Shown: positions 25,291-34,541, counted from the stretch's first letter. The stretch: DNA of 64,000 bases from Oceanisphaera pacifica (GCF_017498065.1 NZ_JAGDFX010000002.1:124001-188000), one strand, 5' to 3'. Made by a program: numbers and translations. The notes: generated by a model not told the origin, from the letters alone.

Positions 25291-26850
25291 ATGAAAAAAG
25301 GACTCAACAAAATAACCACCGCCTTGCTGGCTGCAGGCATGGCATTTAGTGCACAAGCGGCAGATATCACTATTGCTTATGATGCCGATCCTGTGTCTAT
25401 GGATCCTCATGAGCAAATATCAGGTGCTACATTAGAAATGTCTCACTTGTTGTTCGACCCCTTAGTGCGTTGGACCAAAGACTTTGAAATTGAGCCGCGT
25501 TTGGCTGAAAGCTGGGAGCGCCGAGATGAAAACACAGTGCGCTTTCATTTGCGCCAAGGGGTTAAGTTTCATAGCGGTAATGAGTTTAGTGCCGACGATG
25601 TTGTATGGACCCTTAATCGCCTCAAAGCCTCGCCTGACTTTAAGGCCATTTTTGACCCCTTTAGTGCCGCCACTAAAGTGGATAAATACACGGTGGATTT
25701 AGTAACGAAAGGGCCTTTTCCATTAGTGCTTAATACCGTTACCTATTTATTCCCAATGGACTCTCAACATTACAGTGGTCAAACCGCCGAGGGGAAAGAT
25801 AAAGCTGCATTGGTAAAACACGGTAGTTCTTTTGCCTCTACCAACCCCTCTGGTACTGGGCCATTTACCCTTAAATCTCGCCAGCAAGGCGTAAAAGTGG
25901 AATATGAGCGCAACGCTGATTATTGGGACACTGAGTCTAAGGGCAATGTGCAAAACATGACCCTAGTACCCATTAAAGAAGATGCCACTCGAGTAGCGGC
26001 CTTGTTAGCTGGGGATGTTGATTTTATTAAGCCGGTGTCACCTAACGATCAAAGACGCGTTAAATCTGCCGATGGCGTTAAGCTGGTGACCGAATCTGGT
26101 ACGCGCATTATTACCTTTCAGTTAAACCAAGATAGCTTTGAACCCTTTAAAGATGTACGAGTTCGCCAAGCCATCAACTATGCGGTTAATCAAGACGGCA
26201 TTGTAAAACGCATTATGCGCGGCTTTGGTACCACGGCTTCTCAGCAAACGCCTGCCGGCTATGTGGGGCATAATGCTGAGCTTAAACCCCGTTATGATGT
26301 GAAAAAAGCCAAAGCCTTGATGGCCGAAGCCGGCTACGAAGAGGGCTTTAAAATCAGCATGATTGCGCCTAATAACCGCTATGTGAATGACTTTAGAGTT
26401 GCCGAAGCGGTAAAAGCCATGCTGGCGCGCATTAATATTGATGTCGATCTGAAGACAATGCCGGTGGCGCAATATTGGCCTGAGTTTGATAAGTGTGCGG
26501 CAGATATGCTGATGATAGGCTGGCACTCAGACACTGAAGATGCGGCTAACTTCTCTGAGTTTTTAACCATGACGCGCAGCGAAGAAACCGGCCGTGGTCA
26601 GTACAACTGTGGGCATTATTCTAACCCTGAGCTCGATGAGCTAGTGGAATCGGCAAACTTAGAAACCGACGGTGAAAAGCGCGGCCTCATGTTACAAAAA
26701 GCAGAGCGAATTCTGTATGACGATGCGGCATTTGTACCACTGCACTGGCAAGATCTTGCTTGGGGGGCGCGTAATAATGTGGGCGCAGAGGCAGTGGTTA
26801 ACGCCATGGATTTCCCCTACCTAGGTGACCTAGTCGTTAACGACCAATAA
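25291..26850 (+). CDS. Periplasmic solute-binding protein of peptide ABC transporter (SBP_bac_5 family)
   Basis: A 519-residue exported binding protein. The signal peptide MKKGLNKITTALLAAGMAFSAQA is likely cut before ADI. The mature part opens with ITIAYDADPVSMDPHEQISG, typical of DppA/OppA-like proteins, and has the family segments FEIEPRLAESWE, TVRFHLRQGVKFHSG and NPSGTGPFTL. GGAG lies eight bases before the chosen ATG. The ligand cannot be predicted with confidence: dipeptides, glutathione-like compounds or opines are all handled by this family. It sits between the ATPase and permease genes, 35 bases after the ATPase. Confidence 0.93.
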   Translation: MKKGLNKITTALLAAGMAFSAQAADITIAYDADPVSMDPHEQISGATLEMSHLLFDPLVRWTKDFEIEPRLAESWERRDENTVRFHLRQGVKFHSGNEFSADDVVWTLNRLKASPDFKAIFDPFSAATKVDKYTVDLVTKGPFPLVLNTVTYLFPMDSQHYSGQTAEGKDKAALVKHGSSFASTNPSGTGPFTLKSRQQGVKVEYERNADYWDTESKGNVQNMTLVPIKEDATRVAALLAGDVDFIKPVSPNDQRRVKSADGVKLVTESGTRIITFQLNQDSFEPFKDVRVRQAINYAVNQDGIVKRIMRGFGTTASQQTPAGYVGHNAELKPRYDVKKAKALMAEAGYEEGFKISMIAPNNRYVNDFRVAEAVKAMLARINIDVDLKTMPVAQYWPEFDKCAADMLMIGWHSDTEDAANFSEFLTMTRSEETGRGQYNCGHYSNPELDELVESANLETDGEKRGLMLQKAERILYDDAAFVPLHWQDLAWGARNNVGAEAVVNAMDFPYLGDLVVNDQ

Positions 26851-26889
26851 TTACCCGTGCAGCTAAGTAACACTACGTAGTTGATATGG

Positions 26890-27058
26890 ATTCCGTGGCC
26901 AACTTTCTTTAAAGACTAAAGATTTTCTTGGCCACGGAATACACGGAATCCACGGAAAAATTAAGACCAAAATGAATGTTGGCGTGGTAAGACCTTAAAA
27001 GAGTAATTGTCGCTCTTATCTTGCCGTTTTGGTCCGTGTTCTTCCGTGTATTCCGTGG
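26890..27058. repeat. Palindromic repeat element inside the ABC operon
   Basis: ATTCCGTGGCCAA (26890-26902) pairs with TTGGCCACGGAAT (26928-26940). The adjoining CCACGGAATACACGGAA (26932-26948) pairs with TTCCGTGTATTCCGTGG (27042-27058). The element fills most of the 306-base gap between the binding protein and the first permease. Words of the TTCCGTGTATTCCGTGG type are familiar intergenic repeats in marine gamma-proteobacteria. It may stabilise the upstream mRNA so that the binding protein is made in excess. Confidence 0.65.
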
Positions 27059-27156
27059 CAAAAATAGCCCTTGGTTTTGGGGGAAGCTTTGGGGGTATGT
27101 CGTCCACTTTACCCCTCACGCTTTACTCTTCACTTTTTACTGTATTGGAATAGACA

Positions 27157-28131
27157 ATGTTAACGTTTTTACTGAAGCGGCTGTTTCAGATGGTGGTGGT
27201 GATGTTCGTCATCAGTCTGATCGCGTTTTCGATTCAGGATAATTTAGGCGATCCGTTGCGTGAGCTGGTTGGCCAGTCGGTATCGGAAGAAGCGCGCCAA
27301 CAAATGCGCACCGAAATGGGGCTAAACGATCCCTTTTTGGTTAAATACAGTCGCTTTGTGGGCAATGCGCTACAAGGTGACTTTGGTGATTCTTATTTTT
27401 ATAAGAAGCCAACCCTTGACGTTATTTTTGAGAAGTTACCCGCCACCTTAGAGTTAGTATTCTGTGCCAGTGTGCTCATTATTGCCTTGAGTATTCCCAT
27501 GGGCACCTACTCGGCCATTAAGCCGCGGGCCTTTTTATCTCGGCTGGTGATGGGCATCAGTATAGTGGGCATTTCGGTACCGGTTTTTTTAACCGCGATT
27601 CTTTTGATGTATGTGTTTTCAATTGAACTAGGATGGCTACCCGCTTATGGCCGCGGCGAGCTAACCAGCCCTTTGGGGTGGGAGTCGGGCTTATTTAACT
27701 GGCAAGGGTTTCGTAACTTGATCCTGCCAAGTGTTGCGCTGTCTTCTATTATGCTGCCGTTATTTATTCGGTTAGTGCGCTCAGAAATGCTGGAGCAGCT
27801 TAGCTCAGAATATGTAAAGTTTGGTCATGCTAAAGGCTTGTCTAAATACCGTATTTGGTTTGTACATGCGCTAAAAAATACCTTATTGCCACTGATCACC
27901 GTAGGCGGTGTGCAAATTGGTACCATGGTGGCATACACCATTTTAACTGAGACGGTGTTTCAGTGGCCGGGGATTGGCTTATTGTTTTTAGATGCGATTA
28001 ATCGCGTAGATACGCCGCTTATTACCACTTATGTGATTTTTGTGGGCTTTGTGTTTGTGCTAACCAATACCTTAGTGGATTTGATCTATGGCGTGGTTAA
28101 CCCCACGGTGAACTTGGCTGCAAAGGGATAA
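27157..28131 (+). CDS. ABC transporter permease, DppB-like
   Basis: A 324-residue inner membrane permease of the binding-protein-dependent transport family. It has the N-terminal FLLKRLFQMVVVMFVISLIAF helix and the segment ARQQMRTEMGLNDPFLVKY common to DppB/OppB. About six transmembrane helices follow. The cytoplasmic EAA loop is near residue 225 (EYVKFGHAKGLSKYRIWFVHALKN), where it docks with the ATPase. TGGAATA lies upstream of the ATG. It pairs with the next gene, four bases downstream, to form the membrane channel. Confidence 0.92.
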   Translation: MLTFLLKRLFQMVVVMFVISLIAFSIQDNLGDPLRELVGQSVSEEARQQMRTEMGLNDPFLVKYSRFVGNALQGDFGDSYFYKKPTLDVIFEKLPATLELVFCASVLIIALSIPMGTYSAIKPRAFLSRLVMGISIVGISVPVFLTAILLMYVFSIELGWLPAYGRGELTSPLGWESGLFNWQGFRNLILPSVALSSIMLPLFIRLVRSEMLEQLSSEYVKFGHAKGLSKYRIWFVHALKNTLLPLITVGGVQIGTMVAYTILTETVFQWPGIGLLFLDAINRVDTPLITTYVIFVGFVFVLTNTLVDLIYGVVNPTVNLAAKG

Positions 28132-28135
28132 TACA

Positions 28136-29071
28136 ATGACAACAAATGCAAACCTTGGCCGCTGGGCTCGTTTTAAACAATCCGATTTTTTATATCATTT
28201 TGGCCGCGACAAGGTGGCAATGTTCAGCTTTACCTTGTTTGTGGTGTTATTGGCAGCCGCCTTGCTCTCGCCCATTATTGCACCGCATGACCCTTATGAT
28301 TTGGCGACCATTGATATTTTAGACTCTGAGTTACCACCGAGCTGGTTAGAAATGGGGGATGAGCGCTTTTTACTGGGCACGGATATTCAAGGCCGCGATA
28401 TTTTAAGCACCATTTTATATGGCTCGCGAGTCTCTTTGATTATTGGCTTGGGCGCGGTGGCCTTGCAGTTGCTGATTGGGATTACGGTAGGTTTATCGGC
28501 AGGCTATTTTGGTGGCCGAATCGATAATCTATTAATGCGTTTTGCCGATGTGCAATTATCATTTTCCACCATGATGGTAGCCATTATTGTCTCGGCGGTG
28601 TTTCAGGCCACACTGGGAGCCGACTTTTATGCGCAATACGCGGTATTAATGTTGGTGGTGATTATTGGTCTGGCCGAGTGGCCGCAGTATGCTCGCACCG
28701 TGCGCGCGACTGTGTTGGCGGAAAAGAAAAAAGAATATGTAGAAGCGGCGCAAGTGATGGGCTTTAAGTCGATGCGCATTATGTTTCGTCATATTTTGCC
28801 CAATTGCTTGTCGCCGATTTTGGTCATTTCTACGGTACAAGTGGCCAATGCCATTATGAGTGAAGCCGCCTTGTCTTTTTTAGGCTTAGGTATGCCGGTA
28901 GACAAACCTTCGCTGGGCTCCTTGATCAGCATGGGCTTTAGTTATATTTTCTCGGGATCTTGGTGGATTACTGCATTTCCGGGCATGTATTTAGTGGTAT
29001 TGGTGTTAGTGATAAACCTACTGGGTGACTGGTTGCGCGATGTGTTTAACCCTAAATTGTATAAGGGATAA
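28136..29071 (+). CDS. ABC transporter permease, DppC-like
   Basis: A 311-residue second permease, with an N-terminal OppC-type region (RDKVAMFSFTLFVVLLAAALLSPIIAPHDPYDL) and LLGTDIQGRDILSTILYGSRVSL, both typical of DppC/OppC. The EAA loop EYVEAAQVMGFKSMRIMFRHILPN is near residue 200, and about six helices are present. GGGATAA precedes the ATG. It is the last gene of the transporter operon. No terminator follows; a 142-bp tandem array begins four bases after its stop codon. Confidence 0.92.
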   Translation: MTTNANLGRWARFKQSDFLYHFGRDKVAMFSFTLFVVLLAAALLSPIIAPHDPYDLATIDILDSELPPSWLEMGDERFLLGTDIQGRDILSTILYGSRVSLIIGLGAVALQLLIGITVGLSAGYFGGRIDNLLMRFADVQLSFSTMMVAIIVSAVFQATLGADFYAQYAVLMLVVIIGLAEWPQYARTVRATVLAEKKKEYVEAAQVMGFKSMRIMFRHILPNCLSPILVISTVQVANAIMSEAALSFLGLGMPVDKPSLGSLISMGFSYIFSGSWWITAFPGMYLVVLVLVINLLGDWLRDVFNPKLYKG

Positions 29072-29074
29072 GTG

Positions 29075-29642
29075 CAGCTGGGAGCTTTCAGCCGTCAGCT
29101 ATCAGCTAAAGAATAGGTTGAATTTTGAGCGCTGTGTGAATGTTGGTGTATGCCATTGGTTTTGTGCACTGTTTTTCCTTAACTGACGGCTGACAGCCTT
29201 CCTGCACGGTGTTAAGCAGCTGGGAGCTTTCAGCCGTCAGCTATCAGCTAAAGAATAGGTTGAATTTTGAGCGCTGTGTGAATGTTGGTGTATGCCATTG
29301 GTTTTGTGCACTGTTTTTCCTTAACTGACGGCTGACAGCCTTCCTGCACGGTGTTAAGCAGCTGGGAGCTTTCAGCCGTCAGCTATCAGCTAAAGAATAG
29401 GTTGAATTTTGAGCGCTGTGTGAATGTTGGTGTATGCCATTGGTTTTGTGCACTGTTTTTCCTTAACTGACGGCTGACAGCCTTCCTGCACGGTGTTAAG
29501 CAGCTGGAAGCTTTTAGCCGTCAGCTATCAGCTAAAAAATTGGTTGAATTTTGAGCGCTATGTGAATGTTGATGTATGACGTTGGTTTTGTGCACTGTTT
29601 TTCTTTAACTGACGGCTGACAGCTTATGGCTGACAGCTTTTC
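29075..29642. repeat. 142-bp tandem repeat array, four copies
   Basis: Units start at 29075, 29217, 29359 and 29501, a strict 142-base period. The first three copies are identical as far as I can read; the fourth differs at scattered positions and in its tail. Each unit begins CAGCTGGGAGCTTTCAGCCG and carries an inverted counterpart near its end (TTAACTGACGGCTGACAGCC), so every copy can fold into a long hairpin. The arms are of the same family as the repeats at 13514, 23240 and 54660. There is no coding potential. The array fills the gap between the ABC operon and the next membrane protein gene. Confidence 0.93.
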
Positions 29643-29671
29643 TTTAAGCGCTGTTTTTGTAAGGATATTTT

Positions 29672-30994
29672 ATGTTGGTTGGTCGCCGTGTGGCGGGTGG
29701 GCTTATTTTGTTGGGCATGCTGCTGATTAGTGCCCAATTGTTAGGCTTGCCTGTGCCGCAGGGTGGGGCTGGGGTGGCGTATTGGTTGGCGGCAGGCTTA
29801 TTGTGGCCTGGGCTGTCGTCACGTAACCGACTGCAAGCGAGTGTGCTGCTTATTATTGGGCTGGCTTGCTTAGGCATCAGTGTTTGGCTAGGAGGCGACT
29901 TTGAGCTTAGGCGTTTACTGGGCAGTAATGCTAACTTGCTGTCGATGCTGGTGGCAGTGAGCTTTTTAAGCTTGGTGAGTCGGCCGACTAACGAGCAAGA
30001 TAAGCCCCTGCCTCGTGGGCGCGCAGCGCTGGCATCGACCTTGGCGGCGGTGCATGTGTTTGGCTCTGTGATTAATTTATCTTCGGTGTTTATTATTGGC
30101 GATAGGTTAGCCCAGCTTGCCAACTTAAGCCGTGAGCAGTCCATTGTATTGGTGCGAGGCTTTACAGCTGCGGCATTTTGGTCGCCGTTTTTTGCTGCCA
30201 TGGCGGTGGCATTAAGTGTGGCGCCAGAGGCTAAACTAACTCAGTTATGGCTGGTGAGTATACCGCTGGCAGCACTAGGGTTGGGGCTAACCTATTGGCA
30301 GCTGGCTCGGCAAACATCAAGCCTTGTGGCCAAGCATGGCTCTCAGACCGAAGTGGCGGACTTTATTGGCTATCCGCTGCACCTTGGGGCTTTGTTATTA
30401 CCTTGCATGCTTGCCATAGCAGTGTTGCTCTTTCATCAGTTGTGGCCTGTGTTGTCTATTTTAGCTGTCATTACCTTATTAGCGCCGCTGTTTAGCTTAG
30501 TGGTTTTAGTGGTGACTCAGCGCTCTGTACTGGCTGGCATTCGGCAGCTAACCGCTGGGCGTTTGCCGCAAATGGGCAATGAATTAGCGCTATTTTTAGC
30601 CGCCGGTGTTTTGGCTTATGGATTAGAAAGCCTATTACTCAATGCTAACCTTAGTTTACCTGTGCAACATTTTGGCGCGCTGGCGGCCAGCATCACCTAT
30701 CTTGCGATTGTGTTGTTAGCACTGCTTGGCATACATCCTATTGTTTGTATTGCATTAGCAGCAAGCCTGCTCTCGCCGCTAGCCCCCGATCACACCTTGC
30801 TGGCGCTGGTGTTTTTATCCTCTTGGGCGGTGGGCACCTCGACTGGGCCTTTATCGGGCATTAATTTGGCGTTTCAGGGCCGCTATGGTGTGGATTCTTT
30901 TAAGATGATGCGCTGGAACTTAAGCTACTTAACCCTAATGTCGGTATGCGTACTGATAGGCATTGGCTTGTTAGCCCATTTATTGGAAGTTTAA
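29672..30994 (+). CDS. Polytopic membrane protein, ion-transporter-superfamily-like permease
   Basis: A 440-residue integral membrane protein with about eleven to twelve hydrophobic segments and very little soluble sequence. Possible functional loops are NLSSVFIIGDRLAQLANLSREQSI (about residues 130-153) and a C-terminal counterpart GIHPIVCIALAASLLSPLAPDHTLL followed by WAVGTSTGPLSGINLAFQG. Two such conserved polar re-entrant-like stretches, one per half, recall anion or dicarboxylate permeases of the IT superfamily (ArsB/DASS type). I do not recognise the specific family, so the substrate is unknown. AAGGAT lies upstream of the ATG, just after the tandem array. The stop codon overlaps a following tiny ORF. 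Confidence 0.75.
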   Translation: MLVGRRVAGGLILLGMLLISAQLLGLPVPQGGAGVAYWLAAGLLWPGLSSRNRLQASVLLIIGLACLGISVWLGGDFELRRLLGSNANLLSMLVAVSFLSLVSRPTNEQDKPLPRGRAALASTLAAVHVFGSVINLSSVFIIGDRLAQLANLSREQSIVLVRGFTAAAFWSPFFAAMAVALSVAPEAKLTQLWLVSIPLAALGLGLTYWQLARQTSSLVAKHGSQTEVADFIGYPLHLGALLLPCMLAIAVLLFHQLWPVLSILAVITLLAPLFSLVVLVVTQRSVLAGIRQLTAGRLPQMGNELALFLAAGVLAYGLESLLLNANLSLPVQHFGALAASITYLAIVLLALLGIHPIVCIALAASLLSPLAPDHTLLALVFLSSWAVGTSTGPLSGINLAFQGRYGVDSFKMMRWNLSYLTLMSVCVLIGIGLLAHLLEV

Positions 30995-31077
30995 TGGATC
31001 TTAACGACTTAAAGAGCGCAGATCTGAGTAAACAAGAGCGATGGCATAAGGAGTACTATGAAATACATTTGGCTTAA
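30994..31077 (+). CDS. Possible 27-residue ORF coupled to the upstream permease
   Basis: An ATG overlapping the permease stop (TAATG) opens a 27-codon frame beginning MDLNDLKSADLSKQERW, hydrophilic throughout. It overlaps the next tiny ORF by 20 bases in another frame and contains that ORF's ribosome binding site. It could act as a leader peptide or be chance. Confidence 0.35.
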   Translation: MDLNDLKSADLSKQERWHKEYYEIHLA

Positions 31078-31153
31078 GATTTTGATAACGATAGTTATTT
31101 TTGCAGGCTTATTTGCTTGGGTTTACTACAAAGTTGCGAGTGGAACGCTTTGA
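31058..31153 (+). CDS. Possible 31-residue single-span membrane peptide
   Basis: The frame starts with ATG preceded by AAGGAG at good distance. It encodes a basic N-terminus (MKYIWLK), one hydrophobic helix (ILITIVIFAGLFAWVYY) and a short polar tail, the layout of known bacterial small membrane proteins. I recognise no family. The strong ribosome binding site argues that it is translated; the length argues for caution. Confidence 0.45.
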   Translation: MKYIWLKILITIVIFAGLFAWVYYKVASGTL

Positions 31154-31339
31154 GTGGGCGTGTATTTAGACTCAACGTATACTCAGGATAAAGAGTTGTT
31201 TGTTGGCATTTGTTGTGAAAGGGTAGTTAAAAGCGCTGAAGTAGGGGGTGAAGTAGGGGGTGTTTAGCTTGATAAGTCGTGACTCTCTTTTTTTAAACGG
31301 ACTATTGCTTAAAAAACCGTCCATTTTCATTCTTCCTGT

Positions 31340-31368
31340 TTGCGCCCCGTTAGGTTTTCAGCCATAAT
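31340..31368 (+). promoter_or_regulatory. Candidate promoter of the EF-G gene
   Basis: TTGCGC (4/6) and CATAAT (5/6) are spaced 17 bases apart, about 83 bases upstream of the EF-G start. The bases after the -10 (ATGCGGCC) are G+C rich, as at growth-rate-controlled promoters. The remaining 31154-31339 stretch holds nothing recognisable. Confidence 0.5.
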
Positions 31369-31450
31369 ATGCGGCCTAAAAAAGGTGTCGGTGTATCAGC
31401 TATTTTTGGATGCTCCGTCTATTTCTTAAACTAATCATTAAAGTTGAATC

Positions 31451-33544
31451 ATGGCCGAATTATCCAAATACAGAAACATTGGTATCTTCGCGCACGTTGA
31501 TGCGGGTAAAACCACAACAACTGAGCGTATCCTAAAATTAACCGGTAAAATTCATAAATCCGGTGAAACTCACGATGGTGAATCTACCACCGACTTTATG
31601 GATCAGGAAGCAGAGCGCGGTATTACTATCCAGTCTGCTGCTGTTACCTGTTTCTGGAAAGACCATCAGTTTAACGTTATTGATACTCCCGGACACGTTG
31701 ACTTCACTGTTGAAGTTTACCGTTCATTGAAAGTACTTGATGGTGGTGTAGGCGTATTCTGTGGTTCTAGCGGTGTTGAGCCTCAGTCAGAAACCAACTG
31801 GCGTTATGCTAACGAATCAGGCGTTGCACGTTTGATTTTCGTTAACAAACTAGACCGTTTAGGCGCTGACTTCTTGCGCGTAGTACAGCAAACTCGCGAC
31901 GTATTAGCCGCAAACCCAGTGGTAATGACCTTGCCTATTGGTCGTGAAGACGAGTTTAAAGGCGTGGTTGACCTGTTAACTCGCAAAGCTTACATCTGGG
32001 ATGAATCAGGTGATGCAGAAAACTTCGTTGTTGAAGATGTGCCTGCAGACATGGTTGATCAAGTTGAAGAGTATCGTGAGATGCTGGTTGAGTCTGCTGT
32101 TGAGCAAGACGATGACTTGATGGAAGCCTACATGGAAGGGACTGAGCCTTCTATTGAAGAAATTAAGCGCTGTATCCGTAAAGGTACTCGCACCATGGAA
32201 ATCTTCCCTGCTTTCTGTGGTTCAGCCTTTAAAAACAAAGGTATGCAGCTAGTACTCGATGCGGTTGTTGATTACCTGCCAAGCCCTGTAGAAGTTGATC
32301 CTCAGCCACTGACCGATGAAGAAGGTAAAGAAACCGGTGAGTTCGCGATAGTTGACACTAAAGAGCCACTGCGCGCGTTAGCCTTTAAAGTAATGGATGA
32401 CCGTTTTGGTGCCCTTACCTTTATTCGTATCTACTCAGGTGTGATCAACAAAGGTGATACTGTACTGAACAGTGCAACAGGTAAGACTGAACGTATTGGC
32501 CGTATGGTTGAAATGATGGCAGATCAACGTTCTGAAATTAGCCACGCAGAAGCCGGTGACATCATCGCTGTTGTAGGCATGAAGAACGTACAAACTGGCC
32601 ACACTTTGTGTGATACCAAGCACCCTTGTACGCTAGAAGCCATGGTATTCCCTGATCCTGTAATCTCTATTGCAGTGGCGCCAAAAGACAAAGGCGGCTC
32701 AGAAAAAATGGGCGTGGCTTTGGGTAAACTGTTGGCCGAAGATCCTTCTTTCCAAGTAGAGACTGATCCAGATTCAGGCGAAACCATCCTGAAAGGTATG
32801 GGTGAGCTGCACTTAGATGTTAAAGTTGACATCTTGAAGCGTACTTACGGTATTGAATTAATTGTGGGTGAGCCACAAGTTGCTTACCGTGAAACCATTA
32901 CCGCAGAAGTTGAAGACAGCTACACCCACAAGAAGCAGTCTGGTGGTTCTGGTCAGTTTGGTAAAATTGACTACATCATTCGCCCTGGTGAGCCTAACTC
33001 TGACTTCGTATTTAGCTCGTCAGTGGTGGGTGGTAACGTACCTAAAGAGTACTGGCCAGCAATCGAGAAAGGTTTTGCTAGCATGATGAACACAGGTACC
33101 ATTGCTGGTTTCCCTGTGTTGGACGTTGAGTTTGAGCTAACTGATGGTGCTTTCCACGCGGTTGACTCTTCAGCCATTGCATTTGAAATTGCTGCTAAAG
33201 GCGCGTTCCGTCAGTCTATTGCTAAAGCTAAGCCGCAGTTGCTTGAGCCTACAATGAAGGTAGACGTGTTCACTCCTGAGGATCACGTAGGTGATGTAAT
33301 TGGTGACTTGAACCGTCGTCGCGGTATGATCAAAGATCAAAACGCTGGCGTAACCGGTGTGCGTATCAAAGCAGACGTTCCTTTGTCTGAAATGTTTGGC
33401 TACATTGGTTCTTTACGTACTTTAACCTCTGGTCGTGGTCAGTTCTCTATGGAGTTCTCTCACTACTCCCCTTGTCCTGCTAACGTAGCAGAAAAAGTTG
33501 TAGCACAAGTTGCAGAGCGTAAAGAAGCTGAAGCGAAGAAGTAA
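31451..33544 (+). CDS. fusA: Elongation factor G, stand-alone second-copy type
   Basis: EF-G is the GTPase that drives ribosomal translocation and helps recycle ribosomes. The 697-residue protein has G1 [13 protein letters not shown], switch [11 protein letters not shown]3 DTPGHVDF and G4 NKLD. Domains II-V follow, with [19 protein letters not shown] and the domain IV tip region [21 protein letters not shown]. The gene is not flanked by rpsL, rpsG or tuf. The sequence resembles the second EF-G of Vibrio (the fusA-2 type, about 695 residues) rather than the str-operon copy (698-704). Codon use is strongly biased to highly expressed codons, unlike its neighbours. It stands alone with a promoter and a strong terminator. 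Confidence 0.92.
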   Translation: MAELSKYRNIGIFAHVDAGKTTTTERILKLTGKIHKSGETHDGESTTDFMDQEAERGITIQSAAVTCFWKDHQFNVIDTPGHVDFTVEVYRSLKVLDGGVGVFCGSSGVEPQSETNWRYANESGVARLIFVNKLDRLGADFLRVVQQTRDVLAANPVVMTLPIGREDEFKGVVDLLTRKAYIWDESGDAENFVVEDVPADMVDQVEEYREMLVESAVEQDDDLMEAYMEGTEPSIEEIKRCIRKGTRTMEIFPAFCGSAFKNKGMQLVLDAVVDYLPSPVEVDPQPLTDEEGKETGEFAIVDTKEPLRALAFKVMDDRFGALTFIRIYSGVINKGDTVLNSATGKTERIGRMVEMMADQRSEISHAEAGDIIAVVGMKNVQTGHTLCDTKHPCTLEAMVFPDPVISIAVAPKDKGGSEKMGVALGKLLAEDPSFQVETDPDSGETILKGMGELHLDVKVDILKRTYGIELIVGEPQVAYRETITAEVEDSYTHKKQSGGSGQFGKIDYIIRPGEPNSDFVFSSSVVGGNVPKEYWPAIEKGFASMMNTGTIAGFPVLDVEFELTDGAFHAVDSSAIAFEIAAKGAFRQSIAKAKPQLLEPTMKVDVFTPEDHVGDVIGDLNRRRGMIKDQNAGVTGVRIKADVPLSEMFGYIGSLRTLTSGRGQFSMEFSHYSPCPANVAEKVVAQVAERKEAEAKK

Positions 33545-33571
33545 ATTCGTTTAAGGCTTTGAGCTAATAGT

Positions 33572-33601
33572 AAAAACCGCTGTCAAGACAGCGGTTTTTT
33601 T
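33572..33601. terminator. Bidirectional terminator between EF-G and the methyltransferase
   Basis: CCGCTGTC and GACAGCGG arms are flanked by As on the left and seven Ts on the right. It serves the plus-strand EF-G gene and probably the convergent minus-strand gene, since five Ts follow on that strand. Confidence 0.9.
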
Positions 33602-33637
33602 ATACGTATTTAACGGAAATTGAAGGTGGGGATGACT

Positions 33638-34309
33638 TTAATCTGCTGCAATCAAATGGCGGGAGAAGGTTAAAATATGGCCTTTAAATGGTTTTTCTAA
33701 GTAATCGGTATGAGTGGGTTTGCTATGGGTGCTGGTAAAACCAAACTCAATCATTTTTTGGCTGATCTTATTTTTTCTTCCCCGACCTGGGTCCACTAAG
33801 ATAACCTCGCATTCAGGGTTAGCATGGCGTTGAATGAAATTGGCCAGCATTATGATCTGTTGATCTTCATACAATAAGTCGCTGCCAATAATGAGATCAA
33901 ACAAACCTAATTGGCTGTGATCGTCAGCCCAATCAACCCGTTCAAAGGCTATATTTTTACTGTTATTGAGTTGAGTATTTCGATCAAGAAAAGATTCAAC
34001 GGTGGGATGATAGTCGGTGGCGGTAATATCAGCACCGCGTTTATTCAATACAATGCTGGCTAAGCCAATACCACAGCCAACTTCAAGAATGCGTTTTCCT
34101 TTAATATTATACTCTAACATATGGTGTGCCAGCACTTGGCTGGACGGCCATAACACGCCAAACAATGGCCAAGCACTATCACAAATGCCTAAACCTGCAG
34201 CAACGCCCTCGGGGTCACTAAATTGTTGATTATCACGTAAAGTGCACAAGTGAATATCTTTATGGCCAATCTCAATCGTTTGATAACGTACGCGCACGGG
34301 CGAAGTCAT
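33638..34309 (-). CDS. Class I SAM-dependent methyltransferase (lysine methyltransferase-like)
   Basis: A 223-residue protein with a seven-beta-strand methyltransferase fold. The SAM motif EVGCGIGLASIVLNKRGAD is near residue 77, the acidic motif II is TATDYHP, and the post-motif DLIIGSDLLYED resembles the D-x-x-Y motif of eukaryotic METTL21/EEF2KMT-like protein lysine methyltransferases (Methyltransf_16). N-terminal GVLWPSSQVLAHHML also fits that family. A protein substrate is therefore possible. It is next to a translation factor gene, but convergent, so the neighbourhood does not prove a link. AGGAC lies upstream of the ATG. Confidence 0.78.
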   Translation of the reverse strand: MTSPVRVRYQTIEIGHKDIHLCTLRDNQQFSDPEGVAAGLGICDSAWPLFGVLWPSSQVLAHHMLEYNIKGKRILEVGCGIGLASIVLNKRGADITATDYHPTVESFLDRNTQLNNSKNIAFERVDWADDHSQLGLFDLIIGSDLLYEDQQIIMLANFIQRHANPECEVILVDPGRGRKNKISQKMIEFGFTSTHSKPTHTDYLEKPFKGHILTFSRHLIAAD

Positions 34310-34541
34310 AATAAGTCCTAGGTAGGAGGCTAAGTTGAGACAAGCGCTTAGGCTTGTAACTCAACAACAAAAAACAAGATCAAGAAATTTAAGGACATTA
34401 TAGTGCATTTTAATGAATGTTGCTGAAATTTAACGGCTTTGGTGCATTATGCTGTAGGGGAGGTGGGCACAGGGGATAGCGCTATTTTTTATGGGATATT
34501 TAGGTGATGTAACGTGAGAGAAGTTTTTTTGCAGTGAGCGA

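Noticed and set aside
29644-30201. 185-codon minus-strand frame opposite the polytopic membrane protein
   Set aside because: It is antisense to a gene with a good ribosome binding site and clear transmembrane pattern; its composition is typical of a shadow frame.
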